A DNA stretch of 64,000 nucleotides. Source: Haloarchaeobius iranensis (lineage in GTDB: Archaea > Halobacteriota > Halobacteria > Halobacteriales > Natrialbaceae). The notes below the pieces were generated by a model. It was not told the origin of the DNA. It ran no database searches and was given only the letters and a program-made list of their open reading frames with translations. Both the position numbers and the translations under genes were made by a program. The number at the start of each line of letters is the position of its first letter. Position 1 is the stretch's first letter. The stretch is taken from NCBI RefSeq assembly GCF_900103505.1, contig NZ_FNIA01000002.1, positions 62,001 through 126,000 of the forward strand, given 5' to 3'. Positions 34,415 to 45,141 of the stretch are shown one piece after another.

Positions 34415-34984
34415 ATGGACAGACTCAGCCAGTCCCTGCGCGATGCGCCCATCATCGAGAAAGACGGCTACCACTACTTCGTCCACCCGATAAGCGACGG
34501 CGTGCCGCAGTTGGACCCCGGACTCCTCCGTGAGATCGTCATCCGAATCATCCGGAAGGCGGACCTGGAGAACGTCGACAAGATAGTCACACCGGCGGCG
34601 ATGGGTATCCACATCTCGACGGCGGTGTCGCTGATGACTGACATCCCGCTGACGGTCATCCGGAAGCGCGAGTACGGACTGGACGGTGAGGTGTCGCTGG
34701 CCCAGCAGACCGGCTACTCGGAGAACGAGATGTTCATCAACGACGTCGATGCGGGCGACCGCGTGCTCGTGCTCGACGACGTGCTCTCGACGGGCGGCAC
34801 GCTGGCGGCGGTGCTCGGCGCCCTCGACGAGATCGGCGCGGACGTCGTTGACTCCGTCGCGGTCATCAAGAAGGTCGGCGGCGAGAACAAGGTCGAGTCG
34901 TCGCCGTACAGCGTGAAGACGCTCATCAACGTCGACGTGGTCGACGGCGAGGTCGTCATCGTCGACGACGACGGGGACGACTAG
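34415..34984 (+). CDS. hpt: Hypoxanthine/guanine phosphoribosyltransferase (archaeal HGPRTase-like)
   Basis: Purine salvage enzyme that joins hypoxanthine or guanine to PRPP. The 189-residue cytosolic protein has the PRPP-binding loop [19 protein letters not shown] at about 119-137, with adjacent acidic residues, and the family segments [15 protein letters not shown] and [19 protein letters not shown]. It ends with an acidic tail. Some haloarchaeal members have been called adenine phosphoribosyltransferases, so the base is not certain. Its 3' end overlaps the convergent permease gene by 4 nt. Confidence 0.9.
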   Translation: MDRLSQSLRDAPIIEKDGYHYFVHPISDGVPQLDPGLLREIVIRIIRKADLENVDKIVTPAAMGIHISTAVSLMTDIPLTVIRKREYGLDGEVSLAQQTGYSENEMFINDVDAGDRVLVLDDVLSTGGTLAAVLGALDEIGADVVDSVAVIKKVGGENKVESSPYSVKTLINVDVVDGEVVIVDDDGDD

Positions 34985-35997
34985 TCGGTTTCGCTCCCGA
35001 CGCGCGGGTCGAGTACGGTGTAGGCCACGTCCTGCAGGAAGTTCCCGACGATGCCGATGAACGCGACGACCATCGTCACCCCGATGATGAGCGGCATGTC
35101 GCGGGCACCGACCGCCTGGAGCATCAGACTGCCGAAGCCGGGGATGTTGAACACCTCCTCGATGACCAGGACGCCGAGGACGAGCACGCTGAGCATCTCC
35201 GTGAGGAACAGCGAGAGCAGCGGGATGGCGGCGTTCCGCAGGACGTGTCGCGCGACACGGAACGGCCCAGCACCCTTCGCGCGGGCGATTTTCACGAACT
35301 CCATGTCGATGTACTCCAGCGACTCCGAGCGCGTGTAGCGAAGCTGCCCGGCGAGGAGCGCGGTCGTGAGTGTGATGACCGGGAGCACGAAGAATCCCTG
35401 AGTCGTGTTCGGGTCCAGCCACGGGATGAACCCGTACAGCAGCGTGAAGTCGAACGAGTAGAGCGCCGCCGAGGTGATGGGGAGCTCGGGGAACGCGATG
35501 ATCTGGTGCTGTGCGACTGCGGCACTGAACAGCACGGTCGCCAGCCAGAAGTTCGGGATGCCGAGACCGAGGTAGGCGGCGGCAGTCACGATGCGGTCGC
35601 TGAACGAGTGCTGTCTGAACGCGGAGAACAGCCCGAAGCTGATCCCCATCACGGTCGCGACGAAGACCGAGGGGACGAGGTAGAACAGCGTGTACTTCAT
35701 CCGGCTCCAGATGACGTCGAGGACGGGCTGGCCGGTGGAGTAGGAGAGCCCCCAGTCGCCGGTCGTGATGCCGACGAGCCACGACACCCAGCGCTGGAAG
35801 ATGGGGTCGTTCAGGTTCCGCGCCTCCCGGTAGGCCTGGACGGCCTCGGTGATGTTACGCCCCGTGTTCGACGCCTCCCACGCGACCTGGCCGACGTTCG
35901 GGTCGTTCGTGAACGCGATGACCGCGAACGCCGCCGTCATGACGATGTAGGCGGAGACGACCGCGAACACCCCACGCCGCACCAGCCGCCAGATCAT
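34981..35997 (-). CDS. Peptide/nickel-type ABC transporter permease (DppB-like)
   Basis: Inner-membrane permease of a dipeptide/oligopeptide ABC importer. The 338-residue protein has about six helices. The coupling loop is [19 protein letters not shown] followed by [13 protein letters not shown], typical of DppB/OppB. A signature pair near the start ([12 protein letters not shown]) also fits. It lies on the opposite strand from its partner permease and ATPases, an unusual layout. The ATG at 35997 and a GTG 6 nt upstream are both possible starts. A TATA-like TATTTATTAG lies 65-75 nt upstream. Confidence 0.9.
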   Translation of the reverse strand: MIWRLVRRGVFAVVSAYIVMTAAFAVIAFTNDPNVGQVAWEASNTGRNITEAVQAYREARNLNDPIFQRWVSWLVGITTGDWGLSYSTGQPVLDVIWSRMKYTLFYLVPSVFVATVMGISFGLFSAFRQHSFSDRIVTAAAYLGLGIPNFWLATVLFSAAVAQHQIIAFPELPITSAALYSFDFTLLYGFIPWLDPNTTQGFFVLPVITLTTALLAGQLRYTRSESLEYIDMEFVKIARAKGAGPFRVARHVLRNAAIPLLSLFLTEMLSVLVLGVLVIEEVFNIPGFGSLMLQAVGARDMPLIIGVTMVVAFIGIVGNFLQDVAYTVLDPRVGSETD

Positions 35998-36156
35998 GCT
36001 CACGGTCGCACCACCGACCCGTGACCCTGTCGTAGCATTCGACCCAGACTGTCGGAGCAGAGCTAATAAATACGGGGGGCGTCGCCGGTAGAACCGGTCG
36101 GAATCGCAAGACGCGGACGTGAGGATATGTCAAGCCCGGATTTGAGCCTCTATTAG

Positions 36157-36166
36157 CTTTTTTATC
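36157..36166 (+). promoter_or_regulatory. TATA box before the upstream ORF and DppC-like gene
   Basis: CTTTTTTATC lies about 26-35 nt before the ATG at 36192, so transcription probably starts at or near that small ORF rather than at the permease start at 36244. Confidence 0.45.
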
Positions 36167-36191
36167 CACCTCTGTGAACGAACTGAGCAGC

Positions 36192-36257
36192 ATGGAATCT
36201 GGGTGTCGTGAACATGGCGGTCATCAGGTGGTGTGTCGGATAGATGGCGACAAGTGA
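36192..36257 (+). CDS. Candidate 21-codon upstream ORF overlapping the DppC-like start
   Basis: ATG to TGA encodes MESGCREHGGHQVVCRIDGDK. The stop overlaps the permease ATG at 36244 by 14 nt in another frame. The product has two Cys and two His (C5, H8, H11, C15), which could bind metal, but it may equally be a non-conserved leader peptide. The strong TATA spacing is the main support; there is no protein-level evidence. Confidence 0.4.
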   Translation: MESGCREHGGHQVVCRIDGDK

Positions 36258-37865
36258 CGCCGACGAACGGGCACGGTTCGAGCAGGTTGACTGGGACGCC
36301 GTCGAACCGTCGGGTGGTGGGTTCGGCCGGCGCTCGGCGCTGTTCCTCGCCAGTCTGGCTGTCGTCCTCGCGGCGTTCTGGTACGACTTCGCCGTCGCGT
36401 CGCCGGACCCACTGTTCTACAACGTGGGGCTCGCGGAGGGTCTCGAGGCGCCGTTCACCTGGGACGTCCGCGGTATCGACTGGCTGTTCAGCGTGTCGCT
36501 CCTCGTCTTCGTCTTCTACGTGCTGTATCCGATGTACGAGAACCTCGACCGGACGAAGGCGTACTTCGCCGAGCTGACGAACAACCGGCCGGCGACCTTC
36601 GCGCTCGGCTACGTGACGCTGTTCTTCTTCGGTGGCGTGTTCGGGCCGTTGCTGGCCGGGCAGCCGAGTCCCGACATCCCGGCGACGTCACGACCGCCGG
36701 TGTCCGCCGCGACGCCGCTCGGGCGGGTGGACCTGTTCTCGCTGCTGGTCGTGGGCTCGCTCTGTGCGCTCGCGACGTGGGGGCTCCTCGACAGGCTCGA
36801 CCGCGAGCGGGAACTCGGCAGCTTCGGGGACGTGGCTCGCGTGCTCCTCCGCGTCGGGCTCGGTTTCCTCGCGACGTTCACGCTGGTCGGGACGGTGTTC
36901 AACGTGTTCTCCCTGTCGAGCTTCCGGACCGCCGCCGGTATCGCTGCGGTGGTTGGTGTCGCGTGGGGCCTTCGCTGGGCGGTCCTCTCCGGCCGCTCGT
37001 TCGGATTCGAGCAGCTTCGCGCGACCGCGTTGGTGCTGGCGGCGTTCGGCCTCGTGCTGGTCGTCGGTATCGAACTGCTCCAGGTCGTTGTCTACGACCT
37101 GCTGCAGTTCGACCCGATCGCCGGCGGGGCCAGTTCGACCTCCTGCCCGGCGTACGCCGAGGCACCCGGCCGTGGAACCACCTGTTACGGCACCTGGGAC
37201 TACCCGCTCGGCACGGCCCGCTACGGGCAGGGGCTCATCCCCCTCGTGTTCACCGGGATGCGCGTCTCGCTCCAGGTGGCGCTCATCTGCTCGATGCTCA
37301 TCGTCCCGCTTGCGACGTTCGTCGGGACGGTCGCGGGCTACGTCGGCGGCGTCGTCGACGACCTGCTGATGAGCTACACGGACATCCAGCAGACGGTGCC
37401 GGCGATCATCGTCTACATGATCACCATCCACGTGTACGGCCGGAGCCTGTTCGTCCTCGTCGTCGTCTTCGGGCTGTTCTCGTGGGCCGGCGCGGCACGG
37501 CTCGTCCGCTCGGAGGTCATCCAGCGACGCGAGGAGGACTTCGTGACGGCCGCACGGAGCGCCGGCGCGGGGCACTGGCGCATCATGGGCCGGCACATCC
37601 TCCCGAACGTGTCGAACACGGTCCTCACCTCGGTCACGCGGCAGATACCGAACCTCATCCTGGCCGAGGCGGCCATCGCGTTCCTCGCGCTGAACAACAT
37701 CATGCTCCCCTCGTGGGGGGAGACCATCTCGAGCCAGCTGAAGTACATCCCCGACGGCTGGTGGATGTCGACCATCCCGGTCATCGTGCTCTCGGTGACG
37801 GTGCTCTCGTTCAGCGTGCTCGGTGACGCCCTCAGAGACGTCCTCGACCCACGGAGTGATTCATA

Positions 37866-37866
<1 letters not shown>
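36244..37866 (+). CDS. Peptide ABC transporter permease (DppC-like) with long N-terminal membrane extension
   Basis: A 540-residue protein. The C-terminal 220 residues are a normal DppC/OppC permease beginning at about 320 with the YPLGTARYGQGLI motif and including the coupling loop RREEDFVTAARSAGAGHWRIMGRHILPN. The first roughly 320 residues add about six extra helices and have no obvious homology to the family core. Such extended DppC proteins are seen in haloarchaea, though the function of the extension is unknown. It overlaps dppD by 1 nt. No substrate-binding protein is encoded nearby. Confidence 0.88.
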
Positions 37867-38962
<1,096 letters not shown>

Positions 38963-38966
<4 letters not shown>

Positions 38967-40366
38967 GCGACGACCGAGAGCCAGTGCTCTCCGTGCGGGG
39001 GCTGAAGAAGCACTACCCCGTCACGAAGGGCATCCTCCGCCGGGAGGTCGGCCGCGTGAAGGCCGTCGACGGCATCGACTTCACGCTCTACGAGGGCGAG
39101 ACGCTCGGGCTCGTCGGCGAGTCCGGCTGCGGGAAGTCGACCGCCGCGACCTCGCTGCTCCGACTCGAGGAGCCGACCGACGGCGAGGTCATCTACCACG
39201 GCGAGGTCCCGGAGGACACGAACCGCAAGACGCCGATGGAGAAGCTCCGAGCCATCCGGGGCGAGGAGGAGGCGCGCGAGCCGAACGACATCGTCGGCTT
39301 CTCGCGGTCCCAGCTGAAGCGGTTCCGCCGGAAGGCCCAGATGATATTCCAGAACCCGACCGGCTCGTTCGACCCGCGGATGTCCGTCGGCGAGAGCGTC
39401 GCCGAGCCGCTACTCATCCACGGGCTCGACGACACCGCGGAGCGCCGGGAGATCGCCGAGGACCTGCTCGACCGCGTCGGCCTCGACGCCGACGACTACG
39501 ACCGCTACCCCCACGAGTTCTCCGGCGGGCAGAAACAGCGCGTGGCGCTCGCCAGGGCGCTCGTGGTCAACCCCGAGTTCGTCGTCGCCGACGAGCCGGT
39601 CTCGGCGCTCGACGTCTCCATCCAGTCCGAGATCCTCTCGCTGATGCGGGACCTGCAGGACCGCTTCGGTCTGTCGATGCTGTTCATCAGCCACGACATG
39701 GGCGTCATCCGGGAGATCTGCGACCGGGTCGCCGTGATGTACCTCGGCGAGATCGTCGAGGTCGCACCCACCGAGGAGCTGTTCCGGAACCCGCAGCATC
39801 CCTACACCCAGGCGCTCCTGGCGTCCATCCCGACGCCGGACCCGCGCCAGCGCGGCCTCGGAATCGAGCTCACCGGCGACGTGCCCAGCCCCGACAACCC
39901 GCCGTCGGGCTGTCGGTTCCACACGCGCTGTCCCAAGGTCATCCAGCCGGACGACCTCGACCTGCCACAGGAGCAGTTCCGCCGCGCGCTCGACTTCCGC
40001 CACCAGGTCGAGGGTGGGGACGTGGACGCCGACGGCGCGGCCGAACTCGCCCGTGCCCGCCGGAGCGACGCGGCGACCGGCGACATCACCCGCGACGACC
40101 GCCGGCGTGCGCTCCGCGCGGAGTTCGACCTCCCCGACGAACTCGACGACCCCACTGCGGAGGAGAGCGTCGCCGCCGCCGTCGATAGCGTGCTCGACGA
40201 CGACCTCGAATCGGCAGCCGACCGTCTCTCGGACACGTTCTCCACGGTCTGCGAGCGCGAGAAGCCGGCGCTCGAACGGACCGACGAGGACCACGTCGCG
40301 GCCTGCCACCTCGTCGACGGTACCGAGACGGTCGAGACCGCGACGAGCGAGGTCGCCGACGACTAG
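38963..40366 (+). CDS. Peptide ABC transporter ATP-binding protein (DppF/OppF-like) with large insert
   Basis: Second ATPase of the importer, 467 residues where about 330 is usual. Motifs: Walker A GESGCGKST, signature [15 protein letters not shown], Walker B FVVADEPVSALD, switch His ISHDMGVI. About 35 residues are inserted between the first strand region and the Q-loop. A run of about 100 acidic residues is inserted inside the C-terminal Cys domain, between RCPKV and STVCEREKP. Both inserts leave the ATPase core intact, so the protein is probably functional. Confidence 0.92.
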
Positions 40367-40390
40367 CGAACCCGCCTCTCTCGTCTCCAG

Positions 40391-40700
40391 CTATTCTCGA
40401 ATCAGGTCCAGCAGTCGCGCGGCGAACTCCCGCTCAAGCGTCTCGTCGGGTAACTCGTCGAACCAGTCCGCTCGCTCGATTGCCTCGTCGTCCTCGCCGA
40501 GGACCTTCCCCACTTCGGTCGTCACCGTTGTAGACCAGCAGCACACGTCCGTCGTCGTCTAAGGCGATATCGATAGTCACCCAGCCTGCCGTGTACGCCT
40601 CGTTGTCGTCCATGGCGGCGGACGTCTCCGCGTCGACCGCCCACGTGCGCCGCTCGGTCAGGAGGTCGTCGTAGCGCTCTCGTGGGTTCCTGACGTCCAT
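40391..40700 (-). pseudogene. Decayed NUDIX-type hydrolase (core deleted, frame shifted)
   Basis: Translation from 40700 gives a NUDIX-like start (MDVRNPRERYDDLLTERRTW, then VTIDIALDDDGRVLLVYNGD). The frame is then lost near 40525. The natural C terminus resumes in another frame (TEVGKVLGEDDE, then DWFDELPDETLEREFAARLL) and ends at TAG 40391. The Nudix box GX5EX7REUXEEXGU that should lie between is absent. The gene therefore looks deleted internally and frameshifted. Family identity rests on the flanking segments only. Confidence 0.6.
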
Positions 40701-40810
40701 ACTCGGGTGTCGTGGACGCCGGCGAAAAGTCGTCCGGAGACCCCTGGCCGCTCCGTGCGACGGGCACCACACGCGTCGCTTCACTACGTAACTGGTCCAC
40801 GTCAGAAACC

Positions 40811-40860
40811 AGCGGGAGGTAGATTTGAACTACGCCGACTTCGAATCTCCTCGAACTATC
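40811..40860 (-). other. Degenerate partial copy of the initiator tRNA
   Basis: On the plus strand, 23 nt at 40811-40833 (AGCGGGAGGTAGATTTGAAC + TAC) are identical to the 3' acceptor/T-arm half of tRNA-iMet at 40913-40935. D-arm-like GAATCTCCT (40843-40851) and CTATC (40856-40860) follow in the same order as in the tRNA. The anticodon arm is missing. This is a tRNA pseudogene or a recombination scar 102 nt downstream of the real gene. Confidence 0.65.
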
Positions 40861-40909
40861 TTCCGACGAACGGACCCGTCGCTACGCTCCTCGTCGTTGT
40901 GCGTCGGAA
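40861..40909. repeat. 8-bp inverted repeat between tRNA-iMet and its degenerate copy
   Basis: TTCCGACG (40861-40868) and CGTCGGAA (40902-40909) are perfect complements separated by 33 nt. The right arm ends 2 nt before the tRNA 3' end, so the hairpin would form in the tRNA trailer and could act in processing or termination. Confidence 0.45.
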
Positions 40910-40911
40910 AA

Positions 40912-40986
40912 TAGCGGGAGGTAGATTTGAACTACCGATCTGCGGGTTATGAGCCCGCCGGAATCTCCTGGCTATCCCATCCCGCT
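40912..40986 (-). tRNA. Initiator tRNA-Met (CAT)
   Basis: The complement folds as a 75-nt tRNA with acceptor arms AGCGGGA/TCCCGCT, D-arm, anticodon loop CTCATAA with anticodon CAT, and T-loop TTCAAAT. Three consecutive G:C pairs flank the anticodon loop (GGG/CCC) and the first pair is A-U, both hallmarks of archaeal initiator tRNA. CCA is not encoded. A TATA-like CCTTAACT lies about 25-35 nt upstream. Confidence 0.93.
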
Positions 40987-41077
40987 ACCATCACGTAACC
41001 CGGTCCACTAGTTAAGGGTTGTGTTTGGGTCGCCGTATGCGGGTTCGTCCCACCAGGCATCGGGACCGACAGCCTCT

Positions 41078-41584
41078 TTATTCCGCGTGGACGCGCCAGG
41101 TGAACAGGCTCTCCGCGACGTAGTTGACCAGCATGCCGACGCCGATGCCCGTGACCTTCGCGACGACGAACCAGCCGTCGAGCCCGACGACGGCGACCTC
41201 CACGAAGAAGACCCGGTAGAGAAGCCGGAACGTCAGCAACTGGACGGTGATGCCGCCGACGCGTACGAGGTTCGACCGGGCGAGCCGGCGCAGCGTCGGC
41301 ACGAGCCCGCCGTGGCCCTGCCTGGAGAACGTCCAGTTGTCGTTCAGGAGGAACATGACCAGCACCGAGACCTCGATGCCGACGAACACCGCGAGCTCGG
41401 GGAAGATGCCGAACTCCCTGAGTGCGGTTGCGGTGGTCACGTCGAACAGCGCGCCCACGGCACCGACGGAGGCGAACTGGCCGAACCGGGTGCCGGAGAC
41501 GAGCGCCGAGAGGCGGTTGCCGAGCGTGTCGACGCTGGCGTCGTCGGAGTCCGCCGGCCCGGCGACCGAATCGTCCTCACTCAT
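41078..41584 (-). CDS. GtrA family membrane protein
   Basis: Four-helix membrane protein of 168 residues, implicated in moving polyprenyl-phosphate sugars across the membrane. Helices begin FGQFASVGAVGALFDV; the family segment FLLNDNWTFSRQG and the terminal VNYVAESLFTWRV are present. Its start overlaps the end of the glycosyltransferase gene by 8 nt, so the two are coupled. The acidic N terminus of about 25 residues is a haloarchaeal addition. Confidence 0.9.
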   Translation of the reverse strand: MSEDDSVAGPADSDDASVDTLGNRLSALVSGTRFGQFASVGAVGALFDVTTATALREFGIFPELAVFVGIEVSVLVMFLLNDNWTFSRQGHGGLVPTLRRLARSNLVRVGGITVQLLTFRLLYRVFFVEVAVVGLDGWFVVAKVTGIGVGMLVNYVAESLFTWRVHAE

Positions 41585-42359
41585 CGGTCTCGGCTCCGAG
41601 GCGGTCGACGAGGGAGAGGCGGGTGCTCCGGCGGGACGCGACGAAGCGGTGGAGGCCGCTCCCCTGGAGACGCTTCACGCGGTGGCGTGACTTCAGCAGC
41701 GAGACGCCGAGTTCGAGCGTCGTCCCGACCGGGGAGACCGTCGACTCGGGCTGGTCCTCCCAGGTGACCGGCACCTCGACGGGCTCGTAGCCGAGCGCGC
41801 CCGCCATGGCGACGAGTTCGATGTCCCAGGCGAAGCCGGGTTCGTAGAGGTGGTCGCGGACGCTGGCCCAGGCCTCGGCGTCGATGGCCTTCGCGCCGCA
41901 CTGGAAGTCGTAGAGCGGGACGGAGAGAAGCGTCCGCGCGAGGAAGGCGAACCCGTCGCCGAGATAGCGCCGGGCGACCGTCTGGTGGGAGAGGACGTTC
42001 GCGTCTGGGTGCCGGCGCGAACCGACGGAGAGCTTCGTGGAGCCGTCGACGACGGGCTGGACGACGTCGACGATGGACTCGGCGGGCGTCGCGCCGTCGG
42101 CGTCGGCGAACGCGAGCACGTCGGTGTCGAGCGCCTCGAACCCGCAGGTGATTGCAGCACCCTTGCCCCGACGCCGGTCGACCGCGTGGACGGTACACGG
42201 CTCGTCCTCGAGTGCGGCGACCGTCGCCGCGTCGGGGGCGTCGAGCTCGACACGCACCGTCGCCGGGTCGAGGTGGTCGTGGAGGGCGTGCAGGTAGTCG
42301 ACGAGACTGTCGACCACCGGTTCGTACGCGGGGATGACGACGCCGACGGACCGGCTCAT
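41577..42359 (-). CDS. GT2 glycosyltransferase, dolichyl-phosphate sugar synthase-like
   Basis: A 260-residue GT-A fold enzyme that likely loads a nucleotide-activated hexose onto a polyprenyl phosphate. It begins VGVVIPAYEP and has RRRGKGAAITCGFEALDTD and the metal-binding motif FADADGATP, both close to ALG5-type dolichyl-phosphate glucosyltransferases. The acceptor-side segment DFQCGAKAIDAEAW is also typical. No membrane helix is evident. With the coupled GtrA it forms a make-and-flip pair for sugar carriers. A TATA-like GGTTTTACT lies about 30 nt before the ATG. Confidence 0.9.
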   Translation of the reverse strand: MSRSVGVVIPAYEPVVDSLVDYLHALHDHLDPATVRVELDAPDAATVAALEDEPCTVHAVDRRRGKGAAITCGFEALDTDVLAFADADGATPAESIVDVVQPVVDGSTKLSVGSRRHPDANVLSHQTVARRYLGDGFAFLARTLLSVPLYDFQCGAKAIDAEAWASVRDHLYEPGFAWDIELVAMAGALGYEPVEVPVTWEDQPESTVSPVGTTLELGVSLLKSRHRVKRLQGSGLHRFVASRRSTRLSLVDRLGAETDE

Positions 42360-42504
42360 CTGTTCGGAACGCGTCCCCCAGGGGAGTAAAACCATTCGTT
42401 TCCGGCCGGGACGACGGGACAGCCATCGGGCGACGGCGGTGTCGTCCGGCCACCGACACCGCGAAGGGAAAAGTCCTTACCCGCCGCCGCCTCCGTTCTC
42501 GAAC

Positions 42505-45132
42505 ATGGAGTACGGGCTGGTCCTGCTGTGGTTCCTCACCGTGGCCGGGCTGGCCGCCATCGCCGCACCCCTCGCGTCGCTGGTCTTCGCGCCCCTCTCC
42601 GACCGGGGCGGGACCCTCGCCCTCCCCTTCGCGCTGGCCGTCGTCGGCGTCGTCAGCTACCTCGTCGGACAGGTGGCGTTCGGCTGGCCGGCGCTCGGCG
42701 CGTCGCTGCTGGTGCTCGGTGGCGGTTCGGCGTTCGCACTGACTCGCGACCACGAACCGGACTGGTCGTCGGTCGGCCTCGGCCTGGCGGCGGTCGCCGT
42801 CGGCTTCGGGCTGGTCGTCGCCATCCGCAACGCCGAGCCTGGCATCTACGCCGGCGGCGGGGAGAAGTTCCTCGACTTCGGCCTGCTGAAGACGCTCGTC
42901 CGGGCCGACAGCCTCCCGCCGGAGGACTTCTGGTTCGCGGGCGACCGGGTGCAGTACTACTACGGCGGCCACCTCATCGCCGCACAGCTGACCCGCCTGA
43001 CCGGCATCGCGCCGCGGTACGCGTACAACCTCGCGCTGGCGACCTTCTACGGCGCGCTCGTCGGTGCTGCGTTCGGCCTCGCGCGGAACCTCGCGGCCGA
43101 GCGCGACCTTCCCCGGACCATCGCCGGCGCGCTCGCGCTGTTCTTCGTCGGCTTTGCGAGCAACCTCGCGCCGGTCGCACGGCTCGTCGTCTGGCTGCTG
43201 CCCGAGAGCTTGAAGACGTACGTCGACAGGAACCCCGCGGCACAGGACGGCCCGGAGGCGGTCCGGGCGTTCGGCCACACGTGGGCTGACCTCGCGCTCG
43301 GCCCGGACCAGTTCAACTACTGGCCGGCGAGCCGGGTCATCCCGAACACCATCAACGAGTTCCCGCTGTTCGCGTTCATCAACGGGGACCTCCACGCGCA
43401 CATGATGAGCACGCCGCTGCTGCTGCTGACCGCCGCGGTCGGCTTCGCCTACTGGCTGACGCCCGCCGCGCAGGTCCGGCGTCGTCGCCTGTACGTGTTC
43501 GTGTGTGCGCCCCTGCTCGCGGGCCTGCTCGCGGTGGTGAATACGTGGAGCTACCCCTCCGTCGCCGGGCTGACGACGCTCGCGGTGCTCTTCGCGGGGG
43601 CACACCCCGTCTCGCTCCTGCCGGCGTCGGTCCGGGAGCGAGTCGAGCCGGCGACCGACAGCCCCGTCGTCTCGGAGATACTGCGGATGCTCGGAGCGGG
43701 CGTCGCCGGCATCGCCGTCGGCCTGCTCGGCGCGCTCGTCGCGTTCCCCTTCTTCACCGGCGCGACGAGCGGCCAGTCGCTCGCGTTACTGCCCGACCGC
43801 AGCGGCGCGGCGGGCCTGCTGCTCGTCCACGGCGCGTTCCTGGCCGTCTCCGTCGCCTTCCTCGCACCGAGGGTCGACCCGGACCTCGAACCCGACCTCG
43901 GGATGGTCGCGCCACTCGTGGTCCTCGCTACGGTCGCCGTCGCCAACGCCCTCGGCGGCTGGATACCGGTGCCGGTCCCGCTCGTCGGCGCGGTCGGGGT
44001 GCTCGCGGTCACGCAGGTCGAGCCCGACGAACGCGGCCCCGCCGCGCTGCTGTTCGTCCTCGCACTCGGCGTCACCGTCGCCGCGACGGGCGCGCTCGGC
44101 TCGCCCTTCGGCACGCTGGGCGTCTACGGCGCGACCATCGTCGTCGCCGTCGGCGCGGCCGTCTCCGGCTTCGACTCGGACACGCAGGTCGTCGCACTCG
44201 CTGCGGCAGTGTTCCTCGTGCTTGCGGCGGCAGCCATCGTCGTCGACCTCGCAGTGCTCGCCGTCGTCGCGCCCGTGCTGGCGCTCGGCTGGGTGACGCT
44301 CCGACTCGGCCGCGACCTCGGTTACGAGACGGTGCTGCTCGTCGCCGCCGTCGGCCTCGTGACGATGGTCGAGTTCGTCTTCGTCTCCGAGCGGGCCGGC
44401 AGCGGGCGCTACAACACCGTCTTCAAGTTCTACATGCAGGTGTGGGTGCTCTGGGGCACCGCCGCCGGCGTGATGCTCGTCGACGTGGTCGCCCGCCAGT
44501 GGCCCGACTGGGGCATCGGCGAGCGCCTCGCGGCGCGACGGGCCCCGAGCGGCCGGCGCGTCGGACAGGTCGCGTCGGTCGGCATCGCCGTCCTCCTCGT
44601 CGTCTCGCTCTCCGTGTACGGCGGGCTGGCGCTCGGCGGCCACTTCGAAGGCCGGGGCGCGGACACGCTCGACAGCACGGCGTGGACCGAGGGCACCTAC
44701 CCGAACCAGTCGGCGGCCATCGAGTGGCTGGACGACCGCGAGGGCCGGCCCGTGGTCGTCGAACAGCCGACCCGAGAGCACGTCTACGGCGTCAACTCCC
44801 CCGCCACACAGCTGGTCAGCGGTGTCTCCTCGATGACCGGACTACCGACGGTCGCCGGCTGGACCCACGCCTCGAACTATCATACGGAGGCGGGCTGGCG
44901 GGCACGTGTCGCCGATGTCCGGACGGTGTACACCGGCAACAGCACCGCCAGAGCCGACGTGTTGGCCCGGTACGACGTGCAGTACGTATACGTCGGCCCG
45001 CACGAGCGGCAGCACCAGCCCGTCGACGACCTCGCCGACGAGCCCTACATCTCCGTGGCGGAGCGCTTCGGGGACGTGGTGATCTACGAGGTCGACCAGT
45101 CGGCACTCGCGACGGCGAACAGCAGTCGATGA
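42505..45132 (+). CDS. Large DUF2298 polytopic membrane protein
   Basis: An 875-residue protein with about twenty helices and the family hallmark run FAGDRVQYYYGGHLIAAQL near residues 145-165. The following segment, GGDLHAHMM-like (NGDLHAHMMSTPLLL), is also conserved. The C-terminal 150 residues form an extracytosolic soluble domain. Its topology recalls GT-C glycosyltransferases (acidic residues in the first large loop), but enzymatic function is unproven. It diverges from the GT2/GtrA pair across 145 nt, and both sides have leaderless-type TATA spacing, suggesting a shared cell-surface glycan role. Confidence 0.87.
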   Translation: MEYGLVLLWFLTVAGLAAIAAPLASLVFAPLSDRGGTLALPFALAVVGVVSYLVGQVAFGWPALGASLLVLGGGSAFALTRDHEPDWSSVGLGLAAVAVGFGLVVAIRNAEPGIYAGGGEKFLDFGLLKTLVRADSLPPEDFWFAGDRVQYYYGGHLIAAQLTRLTGIAPRYAYNLALATFYGALVGAAFGLARNLAAERDLPRTIAGALALFFVGFASNLAPVARLVVWLLPESLKTYVDRNPAAQDGPEAVRAFGHTWADLALGPDQFNYWPASRVIPNTINEFPLFAFINGDLHAHMMSTPLLLLTAAVGFAYWLTPAAQVRRRRLYVFVCAPLLAGLLAVVNTWSYPSVAGLTTLAVLFAGAHPVSLLPASVRERVEPATDSPVVSEILRMLGAGVAGIAVGLLGALVAFPFFTGATSGQSLALLPDRSGAAGLLLVHGAFLAVSVAFLAPRVDPDLEPDLGMVAPLVVLATVAVANALGGWIPVPVPLVGAVGVLAVTQVEPDERGPAALLFVLALGVTVAATGALGSPFGTLGVYGATIVVAVGAAVSGFDSDTQVVALAAAVFLVLAAAAIVVDLAVLAVVAPVLALGWVTLRLGRDLGYETVLLVAAVGLVTMVEFVFVSERAGSGRYNTVFKFYMQVWVLWGTAAGVMLVDVVARQWPDWGIGERLAARRAPSGRRVGQVASVGIAVLLVVSLSVYGGLALGGHFEGRGADTLDSTAWTEGTYPNQSAAIEWLDDREGRPVVVEQPTREHVYGVNSPATQLVSGVSSMTGLPTVAGWTHASNYHTEAGWRARVADVRTVYTGNSTARADVLARYDVQYVYVGPHERQHQPVDDLADEPYISVAERFGDVVIYEVDQSALATANSSR

Positions 45133-45141
45133 GAAGGGGAC

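Noticed and set aside
40434-40784. Intact 116-residue protein opposite the peptide transporter end
   Set aside because: Its end switches to an Arg/Gly-rich sequence in the wrong frame; only the N-terminal part fits a NUDIX protein, so it was called a pseudogene.
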